This document shows, in pieces, positions 10,233-18,536 of a stretch of 64,000 nt of DNA (positions within the stretch are counted from its first letter, which is position 1; the number at the start of each line of letters is the position of its first letter). A program made the position numbers and the translations under genes. This stretch comes from Anaerolineae bacterium. GTDB taxonomy: Bacteria > Chloroflexota > Anaerolineae > Aggregatilineales > Phototrophicaceae. The notes under the pieces were generated by a model. The model saw only the letters and a list, made by a program, of their open reading frames with translations. It searched no databases and was not told the origin of the DNA. The stretch lies in contig JAHDWN010000008.1 in assembly GCA_023382675.1 (NCBI GenBank), forward strand, positions 1 to 64,000, in the 5' to 3' direction.

Positions 10233-11390
10233 ATGGAAAAGGTGATGTTCAAGCGTGTGCAATCGATCCTCAAAATGCTTGCTGGATTGGTGGTTACTGC
10301 TCTTCTTATTGTTACAGCAGTTGTATTGATGGGGGATTTTGGACAAGTCTATGCTCAAAGCAACGAAATCAAAATATGTGAGCAGAACTTCTACTACGGC
10401 GACCAAGCTGTCCGGTCCGCTCAGGTCTGGCAATATCAAAGTCCGTCGTCGGATGTGACCGAAACCTACATCGTTGAAGATTTTCGGGGTACGTCAGTTT
10501 GTAGCTATTCTCTAGTTGATTTAGAGCGAGATGTTGTCTTTTCTCACGAAGGCAGCGTTCGTCAGTACCAACGCGCTAGCAATACCCCACCCGAATTTCC
10601 GTGTGCCGAACCGTTGGCAGGTGGTGATATCAGTGGTTCAGCAATCGATGAAGAGTATCGGGTAACGTACAACATACGCACCATTGCGTCTAGCACTCTG
10701 ATTGAAATTGACTATCCAACAAACTTGCTTCTAGCGCCAACATTTGTAGGCGAGTTCCCCTTGCTGGCTCCGGCAGAACTGCGCCCGTATGATGGTCGTG
10801 GCTTTGCGGTGGACATGTCACTAGATCAGATCAGAACCGAATCCGGCATTACTATTGAAGGCTCCATTGACGCCGATGCACTTAATGCAATTGTTGAGTA
10901 TCTGCTTACAGAGATACCTGGCTGGGAACTCGCCCCTCAAGATCGCACAGGTTTTCCTGCAAACCCATATGTGGTTATTGGCAATCGTGATGTTTACCTG
11001 TCATTTGTAAACCCAGAGTCAGAAGACATCCTTCGCGTAGAGTTCCACCTGAATGCACGAAATCAAGTCCTGCAGATGTTGGTGACGACACCACCTGTGC
11101 CTCAAATCTCGGAAGTTGTAGGAATCGAGGCAATAGAAGGTTCTTCGGGAAATCTTGCAGCGAAAAGCAGTTTGTTTGAGGGATGGAATGGCGCAGAGGA
11201 TGGTCCCGATGGTGTTTACCTCGATGGAAGAATAGAGTCCTATACACTCTTCGATGGTGATCAAACCTGGTTTTTGGATCTTGAGGTAGAGGGTGATGAT
11301 TACGAGGTTATCTACAGTCGCGTGGTAACGGAGGCATCATGTGATCCTGACTTATTCCTTCCAGCATGGGCAACGGAGAATGATGACTAG
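10233..11390 (+). CDS. Secreted protein of unknown function in the subtilase locus
   Basis: I do not recognise the family. The most sensible start is ATG 10233 (AGGA about nine bases upstream); upstream codons in the same frame overlap the previous gene. The N-terminus (MEKVMFKRVQS, then a long hydrophobic run ending GQVYAQS) is a signal peptide with an AxA-like site. The roughly 350-residue mature part is rich in beta-prone and acidic residues, with paired Cys (KICEQNFYY, SVCSYS, FPCAE, EASCDPD) that could form disulphides outside the cell. It follows the SH3b-ending gene by about 50 bases and overlaps the start of the next gene by a few bases, so it is probably cotranscribed with the TIR receptor gene and may work with it. 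Confidence 0.7.
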   Translation: MEKVMFKRVQSILKMLAGLVVTALLIVTAVVLMGDFGQVYAQSNEIKICEQNFYYGDQAVRSAQVWQYQSPSSDVTETYIVEDFRGTSVCSYSLVDLERDVVFSHEGSVRQYQRASNTPPEFPCAEPLAGGDISGSAIDEEYRVTYNIRTIASSTLIEIDYPTNLLLAPTFVGEFPLLAPAELRPYDGRGFAVDMSLDQIRTESGITIEGSIDADALNAIVEYLLTEIPGWELAPQDRTGFPANPYVVIGNRDVYLSFVNPESEDILRVEFHLNARNQVLQMLVTTPPVPQISEVVGIEAIEGSSGNLAAKSSLFEGWNGAEDGPDGVYLDGRIESYTLFDGDQTWFLDLEVEGDDYEVIYSRVVTEASCDPDLFLPAWATENDD

Positions 11391-13665
11391 AAGATTGATC
11401 AAGATTTCTTTTGTTTTCGTATTGCTGTGCTTCGTTTTGCCGTCCAATGCTTCGGCACAAGAAGAATGTGATGTGCTGTTCTCTCACATCGATCCGGCAT
11501 CGATCTCAACACAAATTGAAGAGTGGCATCACCGTAATGTTTGCGGTCAAGGGATTCGAGTAGCGATTTTAAGCAACGCATATCCAGTACAAGAAGCCGT
11601 AAGTGGCCTGGTGGACGTGGGTCTACTTAACGTTCCTCCGATTGCCGAGTCAAACTGGACACGTGAGAATAGCAGTGAACGTGACAGTGAAGTTATACAG
11701 ACATTTCATGCTGTTGCTCCGGGCGCAGAAATATACTTCTATCGAATCGCCCGATTATCCGATTTTGATGAAGCATTAGGTTGGTCCCGAAGCAACAATG
11801 TAAAAATTGTCGCGAATCTTGTTACGTTGATTGGAACACCTGAAGAGGATGTTCAAGAGCTTGTAAATGCCATGAACAGCGCCAGCGAAGACGGCATACT
11901 ATGGCTCAACACTGCTGGTAATTACGGGAACAGCTTTATCGAGGCTTCATTCGACTCCACAGGATGGGATCTAGAAAGCTGGCACTACTTCAGTGAGGAT
12001 GGTCAAGGGTATTTGCCAATTCAGCGCATTGATCCGAATAGAAATGTGATTGTCTACGTTAGCTGGAAAGATCCAGATACAGACTATCTTCCGGTGATCT
12101 TTAACGGCATCGAACCCTTGGTTGAAGCAGATATACCGCCAGAAGCGTACACAACAGACATGGATAGACGTTTAACTCGACTGTCCTTTACCCCATCACA
12201 AGATGATCTCTTCGTTGGATTGCTAGATCGCAATGCACAACGTCAGGACGCAGTAGACCATCAGTTTCGCATGTTTCTGGTCAATGCTGCGATTACAGCC
12301 AATATCAATATCAGCGGCAACTCTATTCCGTATCCAAATGACAATCCCAACACACTCACTATTGGTTCCATAGCATCAGACACGAAATTGTTGAGAAGTT
12401 CTGAGGCATCAGCACTCGGCAAACCAGAGATTAGGACAATGGGGCAGTCTCCTATTCCGGGTAGTCACGAGGATGGCACTGCCTTTGCGACAGTCATTGT
12501 GGCTGGATCTGCGGCAATTTATTGGAGTCACAATGCCAACGCGACTGTACCGACGATAACCGACGAACTTATTGCAAGTTCCCCTAACACGGTATTCTCG
12601 CTTCGCAATCCACCTGTTAGCCCTTTACCAGTTGTTGGAGGAATATCATTTCTTGTTGTCATGGTCGCCAGTGTCTTTGCATATCGCGTTTATGATCGCC
12701 AGCGTGTACTAAGGGAGACACAATCGCTCCAGTATAAGGCTGTCCCACTTGATGGCAAACGTAAATTCAGAATCAGCTTTGACTTGCCAATTCGCTCAAA
12801 CGGTTATCCTAAACTGGGACGTTACTTCCAGCATCTCATTGTAAAGATAAACGTTGTGCCGCCACCTAAACAAATCGAGAGCGTTGACACATCTTTACCC
12901 AATTGGAACGTTGGACGCTCAGTCGGTGTGGAATACTCATTGCGCGGTTTCACGATTACAAAGGATGGCAACTATGAACGTCCTGTGGTTTCCGTTATGC
13001 GGACTTCATCTGAAACTGTCGAACTGGACATATTTCTCAAAGTCAAATACGGCTTGAGACCACAAATCAACGTAACATTAAATAATGTTGTATGGGATGA
13101 CATCCCAGAGAACATCCAATTCAGGATAGAGATGTCTATCCGTAGGCAAGTCTTGGTATTGAGTGAAGTTCCTCTTAACACCTCATCAGAAGCTAAAGCC
13201 CCTTCCGGATCACATATGGAAGAACCACCTGTACCAAAAGACGTCGACGCGAGGAAGAAAAGAAGGACTATCTTTGTGAGCTACAGCAGCCACGACAGAA
13301 CTTTCGTCATCGAAATGCTGGACCAACTCAGATCAGTTTCTCCATGTGATTTCTGGATCGACATTGAACAAATAGAACCGGGATCCGCATTTTGGCATCG
13401 TGAAATACAGGCTGGACTGGATAAAGCTGAGGCCATGATGCTGATCGTTTCTCCAAGATCGATGCGATCAGATGAGGTTGAACGCGAGTGGACCTACTTT
13501 CTTTCAAAAGAACGGTTGATATTGCCAATCGTATATGAGAAAGCTGAATTAAACTATCGGTTGCGTCCAGCGCAGTATATCGTAGTAAACTCTGGAAATC
13601 TCGACGAAAAGGTCTTAGGGCAGATTAGTAAAGTGCTGAACTGCGCGAATGATGTTGAGGATTAG
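11383..13665 (+). CDS. Single-pass membrane protein: degenerate extracellular subtilisin domain fused to a cytoplasmic TIR domain
   Basis: Start ATG 11383 follows GGAG (11375-11378) and overlaps the previous stop. A signal peptide (MTRRLIKIS, hydrophobic core, ASAQ) leads into an S8-like domain (about residues 20-400) related to the neighbours. All three catalytic residues look replaced: Asp to Ser in VAILSNAY, His lost before VAPGAE, Ser to Ala in GTAFA; the oxyanion Asn (NTAGN) remains. One transmembrane helix (about 410-435, then basic RVYDRQRVLR) is followed by a beta-rich segment (about 440-600). A TIR domain (about 625-755) starts RTIFVSYSSHDR and has FWIDIEQIEPG and LIVSPRSMRSDEVEREW, where an acidic residue could serve as catalytic Glu. 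I infer a receptor with an external pseudo-protease sensor and a cytosolic NADase or scaffold output. Confidence 0.85.
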   Translation: MTRRLIKISFVFVLLCFVLPSNASAQEECDVLFSHIDPASISTQIEEWHHRNVCGQGIRVAILSNAYPVQEAVSGLVDVGLLNVPPIAESNWTRENSSERDSEVIQTFHAVAPGAEIYFYRIARLSDFDEALGWSRSNNVKIVANLVTLIGTPEEDVQELVNAMNSASEDGILWLNTAGNYGNSFIEASFDSTGWDLESWHYFSEDGQGYLPIQRIDPNRNVIVYVSWKDPDTDYLPVIFNGIEPLVEADIPPEAYTTDMDRRLTRLSFTPSQDDLFVGLLDRNAQRQDAVDHQFRMFLVNAAITANINISGNSIPYPNDNPNTLTIGSIASDTKLLRSSEASALGKPEIRTMGQSPIPGSHEDGTAFATVIVAGSAAIYWSHNANATVPTITDELIASSPNTVFSLRNPPVSPLPVVGGISFLVVMVASVFAYRVYDRQRVLRETQSLQYKAVPLDGKRKFRISFDLPIRSNGYPKLGRYFQHLIVKINVVPPPKQIESVDTSLPNWNVGRSVGVEYSLRGFTITKDGNYERPVVSVMRTSSETVELDIFLKVKYGLRPQINVTLNNVVWDDIPENIQFRIEMSIRRQVLVLSEVPLNTSSEAKAPSGSHMEEPPVPKDVDARKKRRTIFVSYSSHDRTFVIEMLDQLRSVSPCDFWIDIEQIEPGSAFWHREIQAGLDKAEAMMLIVSPRSMRSDEVEREWTYFLSKERLILPIVYEKAELNYRLRPAQYIVVNSGNLDEKVLGQISKVLNCANDVED

Positions 13666-13719
13666 ACGTTATGCGATTGATACATATTCTGGGGTTCACG
13701 CCAGTGAACACTTAGCCTT

Positions 13720-13890
13720 CTAAGCTGACAGTTTGCGGGTGAAGCTGAAAACAGTTTCAATCGGACAGCGCCCCATGTTGCGATAGCCAAGGGGTGGGCG
13801 CTCGCTGTTGTAGTCGTGCAGCCAAGTGTCAAAAGCGGCTTGCAGGTCGCCGAAGTTGGTGTTGATCATGCGGATGAACGCCAACTTGAT
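13720..13890 (-). pseudogene. Transposase 3' fragment (IS481/IS3-like integrase core end)
   Basis: The minus strand encodes about 57 codons ending FSFTRKLSA-stop. They include the C-terminal catalytic-core signature of rve transposases (DTWLHDYNSERPPLGY and RNMGRCPIETVF). Nothing upstream in the frame continues the domain, so only the last part of the transposase survives. It lies just downstream of the TIR gene and marks the edge of the locus. Confidence 0.7.
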
Positions 13891-13961
13891 CTAGATCCTT
13901 TGGGCAGGTCAACTCTGCTGTCAATTTGTGCGGGATTCTTAACTCTTGAAGGGGACTCAAA

Positions 13962-14276
13962 ATGTTTTTGGCAAGAAGGAACGACCTGCGTTTATTTCTT
14001 CTGGTTCTTGTTTCAGTCTTACTGTTCACTTCCTCGATTAGACTATTGGCCCAAACCCATGAGCCGGTTGGCACATCACCTGACGTAACCGTGGAACCTT
14101 CGGAAGACGCGTTAGCTGCTACAAGCGACGGCGTGATAACGTTCAGCGACTTCCCAACCGGTACTGTAGTAGCAAAGAACCTTATCTGCGACGTTCTTCC
14201 TTGCTCAAGCGGTACGATAGTAGTCGTGGAGGACACCACCGAGGAGATCGCGTCGCTTGACCAGCCCGCCAGTTGA
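13962..14276 (+). pseudogene. 5' part of an exported-protein gene, interrupted by a transposase insertion
   Basis: ATG 13962 follows GAAGGGGACTC. The product begins with basic residues and a hydrophobic signal sequence (MFLARRNDLRLFLLVLVS, ending LLAQ), then a Thr/Ser/Asp-rich mature segment. From about 14205 the frame runs into the 3' end of the transposase on the other strand, so the last 25 or so codons are probably not native. The start resembles those of the exported proteins upstream, so this may be a further member of the cluster that an insertion truncated. The rest of the gene is not found beyond the element. Confidence 0.5.
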
Positions 14277-15296
14277 CACAGTCACTGGCGGATCAGGGAT
14301 CTTCTGGGCAATTCCCTGATGCGGTCGCATGGTGTTGAAGTAGTGTGCATAATCACGGAGCACATACTTCAGATGAGCTTGGTTAAGGATGATGACTCGG
14401 TCGAGGCACTCTTCGCGCACAGAGCGAACCCAGCGTTCGGCGTAGGCGTTGGCACGAGGCGCACGAAACGGTGTGCGCACAACCTCGATGCCTTCTGACG
14501 CAAAGACGGCATCGAAGGCAGCTCCGTACTTGCCATCGTTGTCACGAATCAAATGGGTGAAACTACATTTCTGTGTTTGCAGTTTCCAGGCGAACTGACG
14601 CGCTTGCTGGGTCACCCAGGCTTGCGTAGGATGCGCGGTGACGTCGGCAATGTGAACACTGCGCGTCCCAACTTCGATGAAAAAGAAGACATAGACTGTT
14701 TGCAGGCGAATCGTTTCCACGGTGAAGAAATCACACGCCAACAAGGTCTCCTTGTAGTGATTGAGGAATGCGCGCCATGTCGAGGACAATTTCTGCTCGG
14801 GTACGGGCAGCAGGCTGTGACGGCGCAGAATCTGGCGTACGCTCTCGTGGCTGATCCGGTAGCCGAGCTTTTTCAGTTCTCCGGTGATGCGGTCATCGCC
14901 CCAGCGATTCTCACGGGCAAGTTGAAGCACGAGCTGGATGACCTGGGGCTCGATGGGTGGTCGCCCGACATTCTTCGCCTGATTGTAGAACGTCCACTTG
15001 CGTTTGACCAACTCGCGATGCCATCGCAGTAGGGTATCCGGTTTGAAGATCGGGATGAGTTGTTCCAGTTGTGCCTTCCGTAGATCAGTGCAACGTTGGA
15101 GTTGCTCGACCAAGGTCAAGAGCAGGAACTTTTCACTGCGGGTGATGGTCGGCCCGCGTTTCTGATGCCTCCCCAACATCAGAACCTGCTGACGAAGCAG
15201 CAGCAATTCGAGTGTTTTGTCATCGGGTGATATACGACTGAAGCGAAGACTATCCCAAAACAGACTCACGAGCAAATGGATGAGATGCCAAATCAT
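14205..15296 (-). CDS. DDE transposase with integrase core (rve superfamily)
   Basis: A 363-residue, apparently intact transposase. The N-terminal third has helical DNA-binding text (LLLLRQQVLMLGRHQKRGP and LLRWHRELVKRKWTF). The middle is a helix-turn-helix of the kind before rve domains (WGDDRITGELKKLGY). The core has DDE-type acidic residues: Asp in LLACDFFTVET, Asp in HLIRDNDGKYG and Glu in ANAYAERWVRSVREE. The end (MRPHQGIAQKIP, then LLGGVLHDYYRTA) is typical of this group. I could not find terminal inverted repeats or a target duplication, so the element's ends are not fixed. It is the only transposase in the window that looks complete. Confidence 0.85.
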   Translation of the reverse strand: MIWHLIHLLVSLFWDSLRFSRISPDDKTLELLLLRQQVLMLGRHQKRGPTITRSEKFLLLTLVEQLQRCTDLRKAQLEQLIPIFKPDTLLRWHRELVKRKWTFYNQAKNVGRPPIEPQVIQLVLQLARENRWGDDRITGELKKLGYRISHESVRQILRRHSLLPVPEQKLSSTWRAFLNHYKETLLACDFFTVETIRLQTVYVFFFIEVGTRSVHIADVTAHPTQAWVTQQARQFAWKLQTQKCSFTHLIRDNDGKYGAAFDAVFASEGIEVVRTPFRAPRANAYAERWVRSVREECLDRVIILNQAHLKYVLRDYAHYFNTMRPHQGIAQKIPDPPVTVSTGGLVKRRDLLGGVLHDYYRTA

Positions 15297-15335
15297 CGAT
15301 GTATGGTTTGATTGAAACGGTTAGGTCGCGCGATT

Positions 15336-15545
15336 CTATCAGACCCCAACTGGATCAGCCTGAGTTTGATTAATTGCTACTACAAGCTACTCGAACCGCA
15401 TCTATCCAACGCGAGATCCGGTGGCAGGCCCCGTAACGTGGACTTACGTGAGATTGTGAATGGGATCTTTTATCGAGAGCTCACCGGATTGCCTGGGAGA
15501 TGCTGCTGCATGACTTGCCGCCAGCCAAAGCAGTCTGCGATTTCG
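15336..15545 (+). pseudogene. IS5/IS4-type transposase N-terminal remnant
   Basis: The text SNARSGGRPRNVDLREIVNG followed by IFY corresponds to the N-terminal domain of IS5-group transposases. After a frameshift the next stretch is AWEMLLHDLPPAKAVCDF, also from that family. The homology then stops abruptly at about 15545, exactly where dispersed-repeat copy 1 begins. The catalytic domain is missing, so this is a dead remnant. Confidence 0.65.
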
Positions 15546-15929
15546 AGGTGAACGAGGGCATGCTCTGGATGGACGACGCGGAAAGGGAAAAGCCAAACAA
15601 TGTCGTTGATGGCCTTGTGCCAGAGCTTGTGACGGGTCGCGAAGAGATGATGTGACTGATGAACGGGTGGCAAACACCTTTACAGCGGCTTCCGAAATGA
15701 AAGGGCGGTGTTACCCGCCCGAATTTTGAAGACACATGTCGTAGCCTTAGGCAGAAGCACCACCTTTCCACCATTGGCGTAGAGGAGGGACCAAAGCCAC
15801 ATTGTACACACGAGCGTTCGCCCCCCGTCGGCCCCGAGTAAACATTGTACTCAATATAACAAGCCCGGTGCATTGCTTCGGGCTTTTTGATTCTTTCCGA
15901 TTCGAGAGAATCGGAACGCGGGTTCGCCC
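15543..15929 (+). repeat. Dispersed repeat copy 1 (decayed small gene plus hairpin-rich core)
   Basis: Bases 15543-15700 are a decayed copy of the small gene seen intact at 58193-58486 (EVNEGMLWMDD, VDGLVPELVTGREEMM, then a premature TGA). The core at 15695-15929 contains the same order of structures as the other copies: the GGGCGG hairpin right after the stop (15703-15720), the TTTCCACC block, the CCCCGTCGGCCCCGA block, and a terminator hairpin AAGCCCG/CGGGCTT plus T-run (15861-15887). It then has CCGATTC-GAGA-GAATCGG and the terminal CGCGGGTTCG. It is the most diverged of four copies. The stretch 15930-16063 shows nothing I can assign. Confidence 0.75.
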
Positions 15930-16063
15930 TTCGACGGATAGCACAGGATCGATAGATGGCTTCGTGAAGACAAAGGTCTCGTCTTTGCCACCATTGTGCG
16001 TTGTCATAGTTGGTGAACATATGCTGAGCGTTCGAAACTCACTTTCGATCCATTACGGTCTCT

Positions 16064-16975
16064 CTAAACCTCACCCACAGGGCACATCTCACGCACGACC
16101 TTGAGGAATGAACGAAGCACAGTCGACTTGTTCCCCTGCCGCCACACCGCTGCCATCTCCGCCGTGACTGAAGTGCCGAATACCTGCCGGTACACGACCC
16201 CATGTCGTGGGAAGCTCAGAGCCGAGCTTGGAACTAAAGCGACGCCGATTCCTCCAGCGACCAGCCCAACGATTGTCTGTATCAGCCATACATCCTTTTG
16301 CACCGCACGCGGCGCGAAGCCCGCCGCGCGACAGGTCTCGATCACTTTCATGTGGAGTCCGGGCATCGTGTAACGCATCGGCAGGATGAATGGTTCGTCT
16401 GCAAGGCTCTGTAGGTCGATGGTCTCCTGCGCTGCAAGCCTATGACCTTCCGGCAGCGCGACGACAAGGGTCTCGCGCGATACAACCTGGAACGCCAGCG
16501 CATTCTCCTCAAATGGGAGGTAGAAGAAGCCGACGTCGACCGTGGTGTTCAGCAGTCGCTGCACCACATCATCGGGCTTCATCTCTTGTAGAAATACCTC
16601 CACGCCCTGAAAAAGCTTGCCGAAGTGGTGCAGTAGCGGCGGCAGCACAGCATTGGATGCTGAAGGCACAAAACCGATGCTCAGTCGCCCCACTTCGCCA
16701 GCGCCGACGCGCTCGACCATGCGCGCGGTCTGTTCCAACTGGATCAGAATGCGTCGAGCTTCGTCAAAGAGCAGCTGCCCGGCGTCGGTCAACCGCACGC
16801 CGCGTCGCGTTCGTTCAAAGAGCTGTACGCCCAATGCCTCTTCCAGCATCTTGATATGGTAACTCAAGGGTGGCTGCGCCATGTGCAGCCGCTCGGCGGC
16901 GCGGCTGAAATTCAACTCCTCAGCTACCACAAGGAAATAGCGCAGTCGTCGTGTGTCAAGTTTCAAGTCGTCCAT
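16064..16975 (-). CDS. LysR-family transcriptional regulator of the divergent aromatic operon
   Basis: About 303 residues, full length for the family. The N-terminal winged helix-turn-helix (about residues 5-65) has the classic text RLRYFLVVAEELNFSRAAE and LHMAQPPLSYHIKMLEEALG. The rest is the two-lobed effector-binding domain (VGRLSIGFVPSAS). ATG 16975 is preferred over the TTG at 16984. It is divergently placed from the P450-pca operon, the standard layout for CatR/BenM-type regulators that sense aromatic acids or muconates, and a matching operator lies 15 bases upstream. Expected to bind DNA as a tetramer and activate the operon when an intermediate accumulates; the inducer is not known. 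Confidence 0.9.
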   Translation of the reverse strand: MDDLKLDTRRLRYFLVVAEELNFSRAAERLHMAQPPLSYHIKMLEEALGVQLFERTRRGVRLTDAGQLLFDEARRILIQLEQTARMVERVGAGEVGRLSIGFVPSASNAVLPPLLHHFGKLFQGVEVFLQEMKPDDVVQRLLNTTVDVGFFYLPFEENALAFQVVSRETLVVALPEGHRLAAQETIDLQSLADEPFILPMRYTMPGLHMKVIETCRAAGFAPRAVQKDVWLIQTIVGLVAGGIGVALVPSSALSFPRHGVVYRQVFGTSVTAEMAAVWRQGNKSTVLRSFLKVVREMCPVGEV

Positions 16976-16989
16976 ATCGTCCAACTTCC

Positions 16990-17004
16990 ATACAAATTTT
17001 GTAT
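16990..17004. promoter_or_regulatory. LysR recognition site ATAC-N7-GTAT
   Basis: The palindrome ATACAAA-T-TTTGTAT matches the BenM/CatM-type consensus ATAC-N7-GTAT and the general T-N11-A rule. It lies just upstream of the LysR gene. If the promoter proposed at 17025-17054 is right, it is centred about 64 bases before the operon's transcription start, the usual place for a LysR activator's main site. The same position would allow autorepression. Confidence 0.7.
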
Positions 17005-17024
17005 ATTACATCATGAAACTTATA

Positions 17025-17054
17025 TTAGACATTCTTTCTAGCGCGGGTCATAAT
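17025..17054 (+). promoter_or_regulatory. Candidate promoter of the P450-pca operon
   Basis: A weak -35 (TTAGAC, 17025-17030), 18-base spacer and good -10 (CATAAT, 17049-17054) lie at the expected distance downstream of the LysR site. A poor -35 is normal for LysR-activated promoters. The remaining 17055-17358 leader has no gene I can support and no clear attenuator. Confidence 0.4.
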
Positions 17055-17358
17055 GCCGACACTGTACGCGCGCCAGGAAAATTGAGCGTTTTGCAGAACT
17101 TACTAGCATCGGCCTCCTTCTATATCTCACGTGCCACTTGCTCGAGTGGCAGAAAACTCTTTTCAGAGCCACAGCCCATACCCCCTCATCGATGCACGGC
17201 TGTTTAAGCAACAGCAGCAGAATTATGCGTTTGACCCTTGAGATATTTACGAGGTGCTTACAGATGTTATTGGCAGTCAAGAGAGTTTCGAGAAACTTCG
17301 GCGGGCTGCTCCTCCAACTGGCTGGAGAGTAAGTGAAAAAAACGGGCGAGCGATTGTT

Positions 17359-18525
17359 ATGAGCATCACCTACCAACTGTCGATCATTGCCGAAGACGAT
17401 CCATATCCCAAGTACAAATGGCTGCGCGACAACGACCCGGCGCATTACTCCGAACGTGAGAATGTCTGGGTGCTGACCCGCTATGAAGACGTGTCGAACG
17501 CATTTCGCGATTGGAAGACGTGGTCATCTAACCGGCGCGGCAACCTGCTTAACGACATGCCGGAGCGCGTCGGCAAGACACTGGGCACGATGGACCCGCC
17601 GGATCATGCGTTCGCGCGTGGATTGGTGAACAAGGCCTTCACGCCGAAAACGGTCGCAGACTTGCACACGAAAGTAAAGTCACTGGCAGCTTCGCTGAGC
17701 AGCGCGGCACGTGCTAAGGGCACAATTGAATTCGTTGCCGACATTTCTGCGCCCTTCAACGCGGCGATTCTGGGCGCGATGTTCGGCGTGCCGGACGAGG
17801 ATTTCATCCGGCTTCGACACTGGCTGGATGACTTCTTTCTACGTGAGGAGGCACAGCCCGGCGAGGAGACCAAGCAGCAGATCGCGATGCGCCATCTGCG
17901 CAACTATCTGGACGAGCTGGTCGAGAAACGGCTCGCGCAGGGCGAAGATGATCTGCTCACGGCGATGATCCGGGCGGAGGAAGACGGCAGGCATCTGAGT
18001 CGCGAGCAGGTGGTGGTGACGACGATGACCTTTCTGGTCGCGGGGTTCGAATCGACCAATAACCTGTTCACTAATCTGACGCACGCGCTGGCGCGGCATC
18101 CCAATCTGTATCGCCAGGTAAAGGCAAACACTGACTTGATCGGTGCGTTTGTGGAAGAGGGGATGCGCTGGGATGCGGCGGCACAGGGTTTCGTGCGCAC
18201 GCCGTCACACGACGTAACTCTGCATGGCAAGGTGATCCCAGAAGATTCACAGGTGCTGCTGCACATCGGCTCGGCCAACCGTGATGAGCGCCAGTTCGAA
18301 AATGCCGACGTTTTCGACATCCGCCGCGACACCAAGCGACACCTGGGCATGGGGCAAGGCATCCATTTCTGCGTTGGTGCGCCACTGGGGCGGAACATGG
18401 CATATACGTTATTCGAGGAATTATTGGGCGTGAGCGAGAACTGGCAGATCGATCTGGCACAAGCGACGCGCGTGACAACGCCGAATTTCCGCGGTTTCTC
18501 ACGGCTGCCGCTGAGGCTGGCGTGA
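17359..18525 (+). CDS. Cytochrome P450 monooxygenase heading the protocatechuate operon
   Basis: About 388 residues, normal for soluble bacterial class I P450s. ATG 17359 starts a typical N-terminus (DPYPKYKWLRDNDPAHY). The I-helix oxygen-binding segment is LVAGFESTNN (about residue 228), an E-x-x-R-like pair sits in EEGMRWD, and the haem-ligand Cys is in GQGIHFCVGAPLGR (about residue 338). It is the first gene of a pca operon with 11 bases to pcaD, so its product should feed protocatechuate. A 4-methoxybenzoate or vanillate O-demethylase, or a ring hydroxylase, would fit; this is inference from context. No ferredoxin or reductase gene lies nearby, so electron partners must come from elsewhere. 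Confidence 0.9.
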   Translation: MSITYQLSIIAEDDPYPKYKWLRDNDPAHYSERENVWVLTRYEDVSNAFRDWKTWSSNRRGNLLNDMPERVGKTLGTMDPPDHAFARGLVNKAFTPKTVADLHTKVKSLAASLSSAARAKGTIEFVADISAPFNAAILGAMFGVPDEDFIRLRHWLDDFFLREEAQPGEETKQQIAMRHLRNYLDELVEKRLAQGEDDLLTAMIRAEEDGRHLSREQVVVTTMTFLVAGFESTNNLFTNLTHALARHPNLYRQVKANTDLIGAFVEEGMRWDAAAQGFVRTPSHDVTLHGKVIPEDSQVLLHIGSANRDERQFENADVFDIRRDTKRHLGMGQGIHFCVGAPLGRNMAYTLFEELLGVSENWQIDLAQATRVTTPNFRGFSRLPLRLA

Positions 18526-18536
18526 GGTGATCGGGC

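Noticed and set aside
13694-13709. GTTCAC-GCCA-GTGAAC hairpin after the TIR gene.
   Set aside because: Six pairs and no T-run; could be a weak terminator or an element end but not enough to call.
15911-15929. GGGTTCG at the end of each repeat core resembles a tRNA T-loop.
   Set aside because: No second half of a T-arm or acceptor stem follows in any copy; treated as part of the repeat end.
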